DNA of 50,047 nucleotides. It comes from a virus. The stretch lies in IMG/VR virus record IMGVR_UViG_3300032893_000070, positions 1 through 50,047 of that record. One strand, 5' to 3'. The position numbers and the translations under genes were made by a program. A model generated the notes under the pieces. It ran no database searches. It was not told the DNA's origin and worked only from the letters and a program-made list of their open reading frames with translations. Shown piece after piece: positions 22,013-29,735 of the stretch (position 1 is the first letter of the stretch; every line of letters starts with the position of its first letter).

Positions 22013-22239
22013 AGTTCCTCAACATCATCGAGGTCAGGGACGAAGGAAATGGCGCGGGAAAGGCAAGCTTCTGCGAGCAGGTGGGGTACTTCATCTCCCA
22101 CCACGAGGTGGTTGAAATGAAGTTCCAGCGAAATGTTTTCTACTCTCTGGCCGGAAGCGATGAGACCGAGGGAGCCGAGAAGATCAAGCGGCTCGTCCAG
22201 GAGTACGTGGCCTTTATGGTTTACGAGGTGACGCCATGA
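22009..22239 (+). CDS. Hypothetical protein
   Basis: 76 residues, unrecognised, alpha/beta (MKFLNIIEVRDEGNGAGKA). Start overlaps the previous stop; end overlaps the next ATG. Confidence 0.6.
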   Translation: MKFLNIIEVRDEGNGAGKASFCEQVGYFISHHEVVEMKFQRNVFYSLAGSDETEGAEKIKRLVQEYVAFMVYEVTP

Positions 22240-22520
22240 GCCTTCTTTCTAAGACCAGAGACGAGGTTGCCAAAGCTCGCGATCTCTTTGCCATGGCCGA
22301 TCTCTCCTACTGCGACGAGGCCTTCAGGACCGAGGTGAAGGGTCGGGTGGATGGATTCGACCTTGCCTTGGAGATTCTCGACAAGACCATCGCAGTGAAT
22401 GAGGCGAGATTCGTGAGACCCCTCGGCCAGCTCAACGGGGCGCAGATCCCCAATGTCGTTCACTACAAGATCGACGAGATCATCGAAACCCTCAACTATC
22501 TCCTCGGGAAGGAAGGATAA
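22236..22520 (+). CDS. Helical hypothetical protein
   Basis: 94 residues, helical and acidic (KTRDEVAKARDLFAMADL, FDLALEILDKTIAVNEARF). Unrecognised. ATGA overlap at the start. Confidence 0.6.
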   Translation: MSLLSKTRDEVAKARDLFAMADLSYCDEAFRTEVKGRVDGFDLALEILDKTIAVNEARFVRPLGQLNGAQIPNVVHYKIDEIIETLNYLLGKEG

Positions 22521-22521
22521 C

Positions 22522-22848
22522 ATGGCCTTCATCGAGTTCTTCCAGTTTCTCGGGTTCCACGCGCCCGCACTCGGTGCCTTTCTCCTCACCCTCCTCGTGG
22601 TCGCGGGGATCCTGTGGCTTTCCTACCACCTCGGGAAACGAGAGGCCAACCGCCGCTGGACCTGGGACGTCGAACACATGCCCAACGTCATCGGGCAGGA
22701 CATACGAGAGCGTTACCAGAGGAAGATCGCAGAGCTTTCCAAGGCCGTCGAGATGTACAAGGAGCGCGAGCAACGCCTGGGACCGGCCGTGGCGGGAGCC
22801 ACCGAGCTTCTCGCGAGAGTCAATCCTTCTATCGGATCGAAGCTTTAG
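22522..22848 (+). CDS. Membrane protein with C-terminal coiled coil
   Basis: 108 residues: a transmembrane segment at about 17-36 (ALGAFLLTLLVVAGILWLSY), then a charged coiled coil. The shape is like an inner-membrane spanin, but it is in the early block, far from the lysis genes, so I do not call it one. Confidence 0.55.
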   Translation: MAFIEFFQFLGFHAPALGAFLLTLLVVAGILWLSYHLGKREANRRWTWDVEHMPNVIGQDIRERYQRKIAELSKAVEMYKEREQRLGPAVAGATELLARVNPSIGSKL

Positions 22849-22858
22849 GAGGCAAACC

Positions 22859-23221
22859 ATGACCGCAAGTGAGCACAGGGCCCGGTGTGAGGCGCTTAGG
22901 GGCGGGGTGACCGAGAGTGAGCAGGCCATCCTCGCCGACCTTGAAGCCTGCGAGAAGGAACGGGACGACGCAATAGAACGCGCTGAGTTTGCAGAGCGTG
23001 CCAAGTTTGGAACGCCATGTAAGTGCCAATCGTGGATAGACACTTGTGGAAAGGCCGAGGACCGTGCCGAACGCGCCGAGGCGCTGCTCCGGGAGGCACG
23101 GGACCTGATCTGTAATGCTGGGCCTCTTGCATGGATAGCGAACACGGATGAAGACGGAGCGAAGGTGTGGGAGATTAAAGCAGTCGCCCTGCTCGCCCGC
23201 ATAGGAGAGGTAGTGAAATGA
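22859..23221 (+). CDS. Helical hypothetical protein
   Basis: 120 residues, Glu/Ala/Arg-rich with coiled-coil character and one CKC pair (GTPCKCQSW). TAGGAGGCAAACC precedes ATG 22859. Unrecognised. Confidence 0.6.
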   Translation: MTASEHRARCEALRGGVTESEQAILADLEACEKERDDAIERAEFAERAKFGTPCKCQSWIDTCGKAEDRAERAEALLREARDLICNAGPLAWIANTDEDGAKVWEIKAVALLARIGEVVK

Positions 23222-23541
23222 GCCAGACGGATGAACTGAGGCAGGCGCTGGAGGAGTTGAACACGTCCGAGACCAACATGGCGTTTCGGTCGGGTTTCTA
23301 CACCGCAAAAAGGGAGGCGCTGGACGCAATAGCTTCCCACCCGCCCGAGCCTGCCGAGGGGACGTGGCTTAGGGAATATGCTGAGCACAAGCCGGGGTGC
23401 GCCAAGTACATCAACTGGACTGAGACGAACTGTGCCCCCCGACATTCGGTGGTGCAATTCGAGTATGACGACAATCAGCAATGCTCGTGCGGCCTCGACG
23501 CAGTCCTCCGCGCCCAGCCGCCAAAGGAGACGAAGGGATGA
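23218..23541 (+). CDS. Hypothetical protein
   Basis: 107 residues, helical start (TDELRQALEELNTSETNM), later Cys residues (KPGCAKY, CSCG). Unrecognised. ATGA coupled at both ends. Confidence 0.6.
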   Translation: MSQTDELRQALEELNTSETNMAFRSGFYTAKREALDAIASHPPEPAEGTWLREYAEHKPGCAKYINWTETNCAPRHSVVQFEYDDNQQCSCGLDAVLRAQPPKETKG

Positions 23542-23690
23542 GCATTTGTCAGAACTGCGGATGCACCAAGCCGTGCGCTTGCGACAACTACACGCCGAGC
23601 CACCAGAGCACCTGTGTCCGTTGCGGCTGCACAAAGCCTTGCGGATGCGACCAGTACACGAGACGGGACGACGAGCGGAGGAAGCCATGA
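23538..23690 (+). CDS. Cys-rich protein with duplicated knuckles
   Basis: 50 residues made almost entirely of two copies of a 16-residue unit: CQNCGCTKPCACDNYT and CVRCGCTKPCGCDQYT. Each unit has five Cys (CxxCxCxxxCxC), so each could bind one or more metal ions like a small metallothionein or a double knuckle. No family recognised. Coupled at both ends. Confidence 0.6.
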   Translation: MSICQNCGCTKPCACDNYTPSHQSTCVRCGCTKPCGCDQYTRRDDERRKP

Positions 23691-24439
23691 GTCAGAAAGA
23701 GCGTGATGCGTTTGTGGCGTTTGTGCAAAGCGATCCGTGCTTCGATGAGTTGCAGGCATTCTGCATGCGGACCGACGCCGAGAAGTACGGACGGCTTTCG
23801 CCCGTTCGCTTCGCGGAGATCATCGTCGATCTGTTGAAGAGCAGGGCAGAGGCGGTAGCACTCCGCCGCTACCCCGACGAGACGCCCGATTCGGCATGGC
23901 TCGTGGAGTTGTCGCTCCCTGTAGATCACGCATGGTGGGATGGAGCGGGATTCACGATCGATGCTTGGAAAGCACGTCGCTTTGCTACTCGGGAAGAGGC
24001 GGTACAGGCGGCTCGATCTTTCCACCGTGCTCACGCAACCGAGCATGTTTTCCTCAAACCCGACGAGACGCCCGATGAGGATGAGTTCGGCCCCGTAACG
24101 GAGGCGGAGCTTGATGCGGCGCGTGGTCCTATCTACGGAATGGATAGGATGACCGCCGGAGACATCCTGCGCGAGACGCCAGCCCCCGCCGGGCCGATTG
24201 GAGTCGCTCCCTGCACCTGCATAAGGAATGTTCACTGCTCCGTTCATGGCGAGGAGAAGCCCGCCCCTCCCGAGGCAGCGAGGCGGTGCACGCGTTGCGG
24301 CGAAGTGGTCAAGGCGACTGACCTCAGCAAGCAGGGAGGGAAGTGGTACCACCCGGGCCACCAAAAGGCGAAGGGTGAACGGTGGATCTTGTGGTGCGGC
24401 CCCGTCATGGAGGACCCAAGCGCAGGAGGCGGGAAGTGA
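23687..24439 (+). CDS. Hypothetical protein with C-terminal zinc-ribbon
   Basis: 250 residues. The N-terminal half is alpha/beta and unrecognised. The last 80 residues carry two Cys clusters (CTCIRNVHCSVHG and CTRCGEVV), so probably a zinc-binding tail. Two nearly repeated YPDETPDSA/KPDETPDED stretches occur. ATG 23687 overlaps the previous stop. Confidence 0.6.
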   Translation: MSQKERDAFVAFVQSDPCFDELQAFCMRTDAEKYGRLSPVRFAEIIVDLLKSRAEAVALRRYPDETPDSAWLVELSLPVDHAWWDGAGFTIDAWKARRFATREEAVQAARSFHRAHATEHVFLKPDETPDEDEFGPVTEAELDAARGPIYGMDRMTAGDILRETPAPAGPIGVAPCTCIRNVHCSVHGEEKPAPPEAARRCTRCGEVVKATDLSKQGGKWYHPGHQKAKGERWILWCGPVMEDPSAGGGK

Positions 24440-24552
24440 GTGACCTCCTTCTTTCTATAGTCCTCGCTGCCATAGTCTACGTGATCCTCATGGCAACTGC
24501 GTGGGTGGCATGGATGTGCTTGAAGTCGGACTACCCGGAGGGGCATGAATGA
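24436..24552 (+). CDS. Very small membrane protein
   Basis: 38 residues from GTG 24436: MSDLLLSIVLAAIVYVILMA is a hydrophobic helix, with a short polar tail. GTGA overlap before and ATGA overlap after support it as a translated gene. Confidence 0.5.
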   Translation: MSDLLLSIVLAAIVYVILMATAWVAWMCLKSDYPEGHE

Positions 24553-24749
24553 TCGCGAAGTGCAGGGCCTGCGGGTGGGAGTGGGAACTTCTCTACGCCC
24601 ACGTGATTGCGCGATGTAACGGCCGTCGGGTATGTCAGTGCCCGAAGTGCGGCAAACAAGGATGGGTGGATGGAGCCTCGTGTCAGGAAGAAGAGAAGGC
24701 TTTGCCTGAAGTGCCGAAAGCCCCTGTCCTATACCCTTCCGTGGGTTGA
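24549..24749 (+). CDS. Small zinc-ribbon protein
   Basis: 66 residues with CRACGW (residues 5-10) and CQCPKCG near the middle, a clear zinc ribbon. Overlaps the following gene by 80 bases. Function unknown. Confidence 0.6.
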   Translation: MIAKCRACGWEWELLYAHVIARCNGRRVCQCPKCGKQGWVDGASCQEEEKALPEVPKAPVLYPSVG

Positions 24750-24972
24750 AAGCATGGGAGTGGCGATGCACACGGGGTGTCTCTTTCACGACGATTTCCC
24801 TTCCCACCGTGAGGGCTTTGTGTGCTACACTTCCCTCGGATCGGCACTTGTGTCCGGCGAACCGGTGCCTTCCCTGGGCCTTTCGCATGCAACCTCCTCC
24901 GAAGGATCTTCTTCAGAAGCTTGGGAGCCCTCGCCGGAAGGGCTCCCTTTTCATTTCAAGGAAAGGAGGTGA
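24670..24972 (+). CDS. Possible Cys-containing protein overlapping the previous gene
   Basis: 100 residues, with a basic start and CLKCRKPLSYTLPW...MHTGC, which looks like a zinc site. The last 40 residues are low-complexity and run through a terminator at 24923-24951, so the real gene may be shorter or misread. Weak ribosome binding site (AAGGATGGGTGG). Confidence 0.45.
   Translation: MEPRVRKKRRLCLKCRKPLSYTLPWVESMGVAMHTGCLFHDDFPSHREGFVCYTSLGSALVSGEPVPSLGLSHATSSEGSSSEAWEPSPEGLPFHFKERR
24923..24951 (+). terminator. Rho-independent terminator
   Basis: GGGAGCCCT-CGCCGGA-AGGGCTCCC followed by TTTT: a perfect 9-bp stem. It ends the upstream part of the early block, or a short RNA (see Findings). 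Confidence 0.7.
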
Positions 24973-24988
24973 GGCCAACTGACATGTC

Positions 24989-25147
24989 TTGAATGTGGAG
25001 GAGTGCATCGTCGCGGGGAACCGCACGAAGAACACCCTCTACAGAGACTTCCGGAGTGAGCGCGCCGGGGAACAGAAAGACGCTCTTCGATTGAGACCTA
25101 CCAAACTGGGAGTGATGCTGTTGGAAGCGATGAGGAGTTTTTCATGA
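24989..25147 (+). CDS. Small hypothetical protein (TTG or GTG start)
   Basis: 52 residues from TTG 24989 (or GTG 24995): NVEECIVAGNRTKNTLYRDF and onward, ending RSFS. Third positions in the first half are nearly all G/C, and the stop overlaps the ATG of the next gene, as expected for a real coupled gene. AAGGAGG is 19 bases upstream, too far to fix the start. It fills the 190-base gap after the terminator. Confidence 0.4.
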   Translation: MNVEECIVAGNRTKNTLYRDFRSERAGEQKDALRLRPTKLGVMLLEAMRSFS

Positions 25148-25710
25148 AGGTAAAGGTTCCAGGGGCCGAGAGTTCCACGGGAGTGAAGCCGCTTGACTTC
25201 ACCCTTCCCAAGGGCGACTACGTGCTGGAGCTGGGCGCGGCGTCCATCAAGGAGTGGGGAAAGTCCCCGGGGCAGAGCCACAACTTCCCCGGCGTGGTGA
25301 TCGACGGCCCCGAGTTCACCGAAGGACCGAACAAGGGCAAGAGCACGCAGGGTCGGAAGTACACCCACCGGATCTCCGAGATGTTCCCCGAGCACGAAAG
25401 CTTCTCCGAGGCATCGAAGCAGCGAACGGCCGACGAGATCGCCGACATCTGCAAGGCCGCAGGCGTGGAGTACGATCCCGAGGAGGGCTACGAGACGGAG
25501 GACTTCGCGGGAAAGCGCATCCGCGTTCGCCTGGGCATCCGCCAGGGCAAGGACGAGGCAGGAGAACCGCGCCCCGAGAACGTGGTCCAGCAGCAGCGCG
25601 ACGAAGATGGCCACGTCCACCTGTTTCTCTCCGACGACGGAAAGCCCATCGGGGGGTCCTCGAAGGCTCCCTCCAAGAAGGCCTCTTCCTCCTCCTCGCG
25701 CCGCAGGTAG
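25144..25710 (+). CDS. Possible ssDNA-binding-type phage protein
   Basis: 188 residues. A beta-rich core (residues 15-150, for example LPKGDYVLELGAASIKEWGK and KRIRVRLGIRQGKD) and a Ser/Lys-rich tail (SSKAPSKKASSSSSRRR) are like DUF669-type proteins that accompany Sak4 and DNA polymerases. The role in replication or recombination is inferred; the tail is basic, unlike the acidic tip of bacterial SSB. Confidence 0.5.
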   Translation: MKVKVPGAESSTGVKPLDFTLPKGDYVLELGAASIKEWGKSPGQSHNFPGVVIDGPEFTEGPNKGKSTQGRKYTHRISEMFPEHESFSEASKQRTADEIADICKAAGVEYDPEEGYETEDFAGKRIRVRLGIRQGKDEAGEPRPENVVQQQRDEDGHVHLFLSDDGKPIGGSSKAPSKKASSSSSRRR

Positions 25711-25716
25711 ACCGTC

Positions 25717-25935
25717 ATGGTAACCTTCAAGAAAGGGGACAAGGTGGCGTGGAAGGCAGGAGGTCGCGGGGGAAGTCACTCGGTCGAAGGAACGATCGTG
25801 GCCGTGGTGGCACCCGGGGCGCTTCCGAAACTTGCCGTATCTGGAACGACGCGCCCCCACAAGAGCTTCATCGTCGAGGACGCGAACAAGAGGCTCTACT
25901 GGCCCCGCGTGACAAGTCTGGTGAAGGTGGCCTGA
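25717..25935 (+). CDS. Small SH3-like protein
   Basis: 72 residues, beta-rich and basic, starting MVTFKKGDKVAWKAGG, similar in feel to hypervariable SH3/KOW-like phage proteins. Unrecognised otherwise. Confidence 0.6.
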   Translation: MVTFKKGDKVAWKAGGRGGSHSVEGTIVAVVAPGALPKLAVSGTTRPHKSFIVEDANKRLYWPRVTSLVKVA

Positions 25936-25936
25936 C

Positions 25937-26503
25937 ATGCGCGTAACCTCGATTCGCTACCAACCGATCGAGGGTGGGGGACAGGGCGGCTACTTCGCCC
26001 TTCATGTGACCCTTGGGGCCGGCGACGGCCCCGGGGTCGTTTTCTCTCCCACCGCTCTCTCCACAAAACTTCATGAGGCCTTCGAAAGCCTCTCGCTGAA
26101 ATCCCCCGTTCGTGGCGTCCTCCTGGACTGCCGCGAAGCGGTGGGCACGAACGAGGAGATGTCTTCCCTTATCGGCTCCCTCAAAGACTGGAAGTACATC
26201 GTGATCCTCTGGGTGGGGGAATCCACCCGCTACCCGTGGTTCGAGGGTTGCTTCGTCACAGCTTTCGTCACCTCGCAACATTGGCCGAACTTCAAGGCCA
26301 CCGAGATCCGCTACGTCCTTCCCACCACCGAGGACTGGATCGAGCCCGATGTCTACGAGGTGAATGCCACCACCCCATGTTTCCTTGTCGCGGGCGAGGC
26401 GAAGGGAAAGGACATCCTTTCCTTCGTCACCGACTGCAAGCGCCTGTGGGGGGTGATCTTCGAATGCCGGGGAGTGGCCGCGATCGACTTCCCTCTTCTC
26501 TAA
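25937..26503 (+). CDS. Hypothetical protein
   Basis: 188 residues, alpha/beta, with a Gly-rich start (QPIEGGGQGGYFALHVTLGA) and several Trp. GDGPGVV recalls a radical-SAM entry segment but the Cys cluster is absent. Unrecognised. Starts one base after the previous stop. Confidence 0.6.
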   Translation: MRVTSIRYQPIEGGGQGGYFALHVTLGAGDGPGVVFSPTALSTKLHEAFESLSLKSPVRGVLLDCREAVGTNEEMSSLIGSLKDWKYIVILWVGESTRYPWFEGCFVTAFVTSQHWPNFKATEIRYVLPTTEDWIEPDVYEVNATTPCFLVAGEAKGKDILSFVTDCKRLWGVIFECRGVAAIDFPLL

Positions 26504-26513
26504 GGACAAGGCC

Positions 26514-26690
26514 ATGAAACAAGCCTCGGTGGAACTTCCAAGAGGTGGAAGGAAAGTGAGACTCATTCCAGGAGGAGACCCCGAACGACGTGTTCGGCAC
26601 GCGATCTATCGTCCTTCGGGTAGATATTGGTGGACAAAAGGTGGTACGTGGGAGCTTAACCCAAAAGACGAATGGGAGTATGAAGAGTGA
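26514..26690 (+). CDS. Small basic hypothetical protein
   Basis: 58 residues (MKQASVELPRGGRKVRLIPG ... RYWWTKGGTWEL). Its stop overlaps the GTG of the UDG-polymerase gene. Base composition here and in the first 450 bases of the next gene is more AT-rich than around it. Confidence 0.55.
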   Translation: MKQASVELPRGGRKVRLIPGGDPERRVRHAIYRPSGRYWWTKGGTWELNPKDEWEYEE

Positions 26691-28534
26691 AGCTCTTCCG
26701 AATCACCCGTACGAAGTCCAAGTGCTCGGTGTGTCCTCTGGACGGATACTGCACGAAAGTGAGGGGGGAAAGTGTCACAGAGACGCCAAAGATCGCCTTC
26801 ATCGGTGAGGCACCGGGCGAAGAGGAAGACCGATTTGGGCATCCCTTCGTTGGAAGTGCGGGTAAAGAGCTTGATCGAGTGCTTGCAAAAGGTGGAATCC
26901 ACCGACACAATGCTTATCTCCTCAATCTTATCAACTGTCGCCCACCTGCGAACGACCTTGACTCTCCTGAAGGAACGGAAGCAATGGTGGCGTGTCGGAC
27001 CGGACTCGAACAAGAGCTTGGCGAACTCCACAAACTCGGTGTACGGACGCTGGTTACTTTGGGAAATGACCCGACACATGCCCTCGGCATTGAAGGAACA
27101 ATTGGAAAAGTACGTGGCTCAGTTTACGAAGTCACAGTTGCGGGTCTGAACTTCTGGGCCGTCCCGACCTTCCATCCCTCCTACATCATAAGGGGCCAGT
27201 GGTCGGAGGAACCCACCATGGTCTCCGACGTGGCGAAGGCCGTCGATATCGCCCTGAAAGGGTACAGCCCGCCGAAGGAGAACTTCCTCCTCTTCCCTAC
27301 GGTGAAAGACATCGAGATAAGGACAAAGGACCTTCTCAAACGAAAGCCTCTCCTCGGCGTGGACATCGAGACCACGAGCCTCAAACCCTGGGACGGGGAG
27401 ATTTTCGTGGTGGCACTCGCCGTGTCGGGCGAGGAGGCGTTTTCCATCCCCTTCTTTTCCCAGGGCTACAAGCCCTACTGGAAGAACGGAGACCTCCATG
27501 TGGTCCAGGATTGTCTCAAGGAGATTCTCTTCGAGTGTCCGACTATGTATCAGAACGCTCCATTCGATGTGGGCTATCTGGAGCACCACGGATACCCCGT
27601 CGGGCGAATCGCTCACGATGTTCTTCTCATACACCACGCGATCCATCCTGAGCTTCCGCATCGGCTTGCTTACATCGTTTCAATTTACGGCGCCACCCCG
27701 TACTGGAAAGACGTCAAGTTTCCTGGGCAGAAGATGGGTGAGGTGGATGATGAGAAACTCAGGACCTACAATGCCCGGGATGCCGTGGTCCTCCATCAGG
27801 TGCTCCCGCCTCTCCTTGAGGATCTTAAGGACACGGGAACCGAGCACATCTACTACAACTACTCCCTGAGGCTCATCCGCCCCATCCTTTCCATCCAGAG
27901 GAACGGAATGCTGCTCGACCGAAACCGACTTTCCAAGTGGAAGAAGGAACTCGAACATGATCTCTCAGAGACCGAACGCAGTCTACGAAGTACCGCCGAA
28001 CTACCGGTGGGGTTCAACTTCCAGTCTCCTCATCATCTCTCATGGTGGTTCTACGGAGAGGCACCCTCAAGTCTTCCGAAGTGGAAGGCGGAGCTTGCAA
28101 GCTATGAGGAAGAAGGCACGCGAAAGAAGAAGGCTTCGGCCAAGTACAAGGATCTCACAGAGCGCGTTGCGATCTTCGAGAAGATCACGCCCTTGGCCCG
28201 GTCCCGTTCCAAGACCAAGCGGACGAAGACCGGGTTTGCGAAGGATGAGAAGGCACTCCTTCTGGCAAAGCTTGCGGCGACTACTGAGATTGATCTCATC
28301 TCTCGGTTTCGCCGTCCGACGCCCGAGCACCTCGCACGGTTCGACGAGCTGAATCATCTCCGAGATTGCCTTACTCTCTTTCAGAAACGGCAAAAGCTGG
28401 CCAAACTTCTTTCTACCTATACCGACTTCGAGACCGCACCCGACGGCCGCGTCCACGCCGGGTTCAAGATCCACGGGACGGCCACGGGGCGCCTCTCATC
28501 GGGTGAGGGCCAGGAAGAGAGTGAGAGCGTATGA
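26687..28534 (+). CDS. Uracil-DNA glycosylase fused to N-terminal part of DNA polymerase A
   Basis: 615 residues from GTG 26687. Residues 1-190 are a family-4-like UDG: four cluster Cys (C13, C16, C84, C103), motif GEAPGEEEDRFGHPFVG (40-56) and FHPS (162-165). Next is a 3'-5' exonuclease starting LLGVDIETTSLKPWDG near 225, then the pol thumb and a K/R-rich insertion. The protein ends just after TGRLSS, the conserved start of the pol palm, with ten extra residues (GEGQEESESV). The catalytic half is in the gene at 28863-29735. It would remove uracil and edit and extend DNA; why it has a glycosylase is open (see Findings). Confidence 0.85.
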   Translation: MKLFRITRTKSKCSVCPLDGYCTKVRGESVTETPKIAFIGEAPGEEEDRFGHPFVGSAGKELDRVLAKGGIHRHNAYLLNLINCRPPANDLDSPEGTEAMVACRTGLEQELGELHKLGVRTLVTLGNDPTHALGIEGTIGKVRGSVYEVTVAGLNFWAVPTFHPSYIIRGQWSEEPTMVSDVAKAVDIALKGYSPPKENFLLFPTVKDIEIRTKDLLKRKPLLGVDIETTSLKPWDGEIFVVALAVSGEEAFSIPFFSQGYKPYWKNGDLHVVQDCLKEILFECPTMYQNAPFDVGYLEHHGYPVGRIAHDVLLIHHAIHPELPHRLAYIVSIYGATPYWKDVKFPGQKMGEVDDEKLRTYNARDAVVLHQVLPPLLEDLKDTGTEHIYYNYSLRLIRPILSIQRNGMLLDRNRLSKWKKELEHDLSETERSLRSTAELPVGFNFQSPHHLSWWFYGEAPSSLPKWKAELASYEEEGTRKKKASAKYKDLTERVAIFEKITPLARSRSKTKRTKTGFAKDEKALLLAKLAATTEIDLISRFRRPTPEHLARFDELNHLRDCLTLFQKRQKLAKLLSTYTDFETAPDGRVHAGFKIHGTATGRLSSGEGQEESESV

Positions 28535-28866
28535 AAGAAATCATTCTGCACAAGATCCGTTTTGGATTGTCTACTATGGTTTCTCGAAAAGTAATCGAAT
28601 CCGCAAAGATTGAAGAGTACGATGACTTGTTGTCTGGCTCTGTAGTGAGAGCTTTCAAAGGATGGCTCTATGGGCAATGGATGGACCCTATTATCATAGA
28701 GACTCCTACATCTTGGTGGCAGATGTTCAAACGAGACGTTCTTCACACGAAGTACAGGAAGCACATAACTGAATACAAGCCAAGCGTTGTCTATCCGAAG
28801 ATAGACCTCCCGAGCGAGGAACACTACATCCATATCAGCAAGCTTGAGTACGGAGACAAAAAGTGA
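28531..28866 (+). CDS. Cargo gene inserted in DNA polymerase A
   Basis: 111 residues, AT-richer than its neighbours. It interrupts the polymerase between TGRLSS and NAQNLP. ATG 28531 overlaps the N-half stop (ATGA) and its stop overlaps the C-half GTG (GTGA). No HNH, LAGLIDADG or GIY-YIG motif is visible. It has SWWQMFKRDVLHTKYRKHIT and VVYPKIDLPSEEHYIHI, similar in feel to small conserved phage proteins of unknown function. It fills nearly the whole insert, so there is no room for a self-splicing intron. Confidence 0.65.
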   Translation: MKEIILHKIRFGLSTMVSRKVIESAKIEEYDDLLSGSVVRAFKGWLYGQWMDPIIIETPTSWWQMFKRDVLHTKYRKHITEYKPSVVYPKIDLPSEEHYIHISKLEYGDKK

Positions 28867-29735
28867 ACGCCCAGAATCTACCGGAGGACGCCCGAAAGGT
28901 TTTCGTCCCCGCCCCGGGAAATGCCTTTGTCTCAGGCGATTTCTCCAACCTTGAGCTTCGCGTCATGGCTTATGACTTCGACGACGAAGTGCTTCAGAAG
29001 ATGTTCGACGAAGGGAAAAACATTCACGATGAAAACACGAAAGCGATGTTCGGCATCACCCCGTCCCATCCCGACTGGAAGCACATCCGAAAGGCAGCGA
29101 AGATTGCGGTCTTTGGAAGATCGTATGGCGGCGGAGTGCGTGGTATCTTTGAACGTGTCAGTGCAAAAGTCCCCGAGTTCAACTTTACCATGGCAATGTT
29201 CCGAGATGCGGATAGAAAGTATTTCGACTTTCATCCAAAGCTTGCAAAGGGTTTTGAACAGGCATCGGAAGCTGCACGGAATACTCGTGTCTGTACAACT
29301 GCGACGGGACGAAAGCGCTTCTTCCTCGGCACCCCAGATGAGGTCTCGCGCGAAGGGATAAACACCCGCATCCAGTCTCCCGCTGGGGACATCGAAAACG
29401 AGTCGCTCATCGGGCTGTGGGAAGAGTGCGAGCGACACCCGGGGTGGCTCCTCCTGTGGCCGATCCATGACTCCAACACGATCGAGTGCCCGATTTCCGA
29501 CATCCCGCTTTGCGCCTCTACCATGAAGGCGATCATGGAAAAGCCTCGAAAGCTCTGGGGAAAGACCGTCGTCTTTCCTGCCGACATCAGTGTGTCTACG
29601 ACTTCCTGGGGAGAGATGAAAGCCTATGAAGAGTGGCTCAAGGACCAAAGCACCACCGGCAGCAAAACCTCACTCCCACAACGGAAGCGAAAGCCTCTCT
29701 CCCCCAAAGGCCGAGTACCTTCCCGTCGCGTATGA
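28863..29735 (+). CDS. DNA polymerase A, C-terminal catalytic part
   Basis: 290 residues from GTG 28863. It begins with NAQNLPEDARKVFVPAPG, the segment that directly follows TGRLSS in intact family A polymerases. Motif A is SGDFSNLELR (D26), the O-helix (motif B) region is RKAAKIAVFGRSYGGG, and motif C is IHDSNTIE, which has HDS where most have HDE. It must pair with the N-half for activity. The last 110 bases overlap the DUF3987 gene, and the protein ends in a Ser/Lys/Pro-rich tail. Confidence 0.85.
   Translation: MNAQNLPEDARKVFVPAPGNAFVSGDFSNLELRVMAYDFDDEVLQKMFDEGKNIHDENTKAMFGITPSHPDWKHIRKAAKIAVFGRSYGGGVRGIFERVSAKVPEFNFTMAMFRDADRKYFDFHPKLAKGFEQASEAARNTRVCTTATGRKRFFLGTPDEVSREGINTRIQSPAGDIENESLIGLWEECERHPGWLLLWPIHDSNTIECPISDIPLCASTMKAIMEKPRKLWGKTVVFPADISVSTTSWGEMKAYEEWLKDQSTTGSKTSLPQRKRKPLSPKGRVPSRRV

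Noticed and set aside
22522-22848. Spanin
   Set aside because: Membrane helix plus coiled coil fits, but the gene lies in the early block and there is no outer-membrane lipoprotein partner.
25937-26503. QueE-like radical SAM enzyme (GDGPGVV segment)
   Set aside because: The CxxxCxxC cluster is missing and the rest does not fit.
28531-28866. Self-splicing intron or intein in the polymerase
   Set aside because: The insert is almost all coding, has no visible intron core, and the flanking stops and starts are ribosome-coupled; intein splice motifs are missing.
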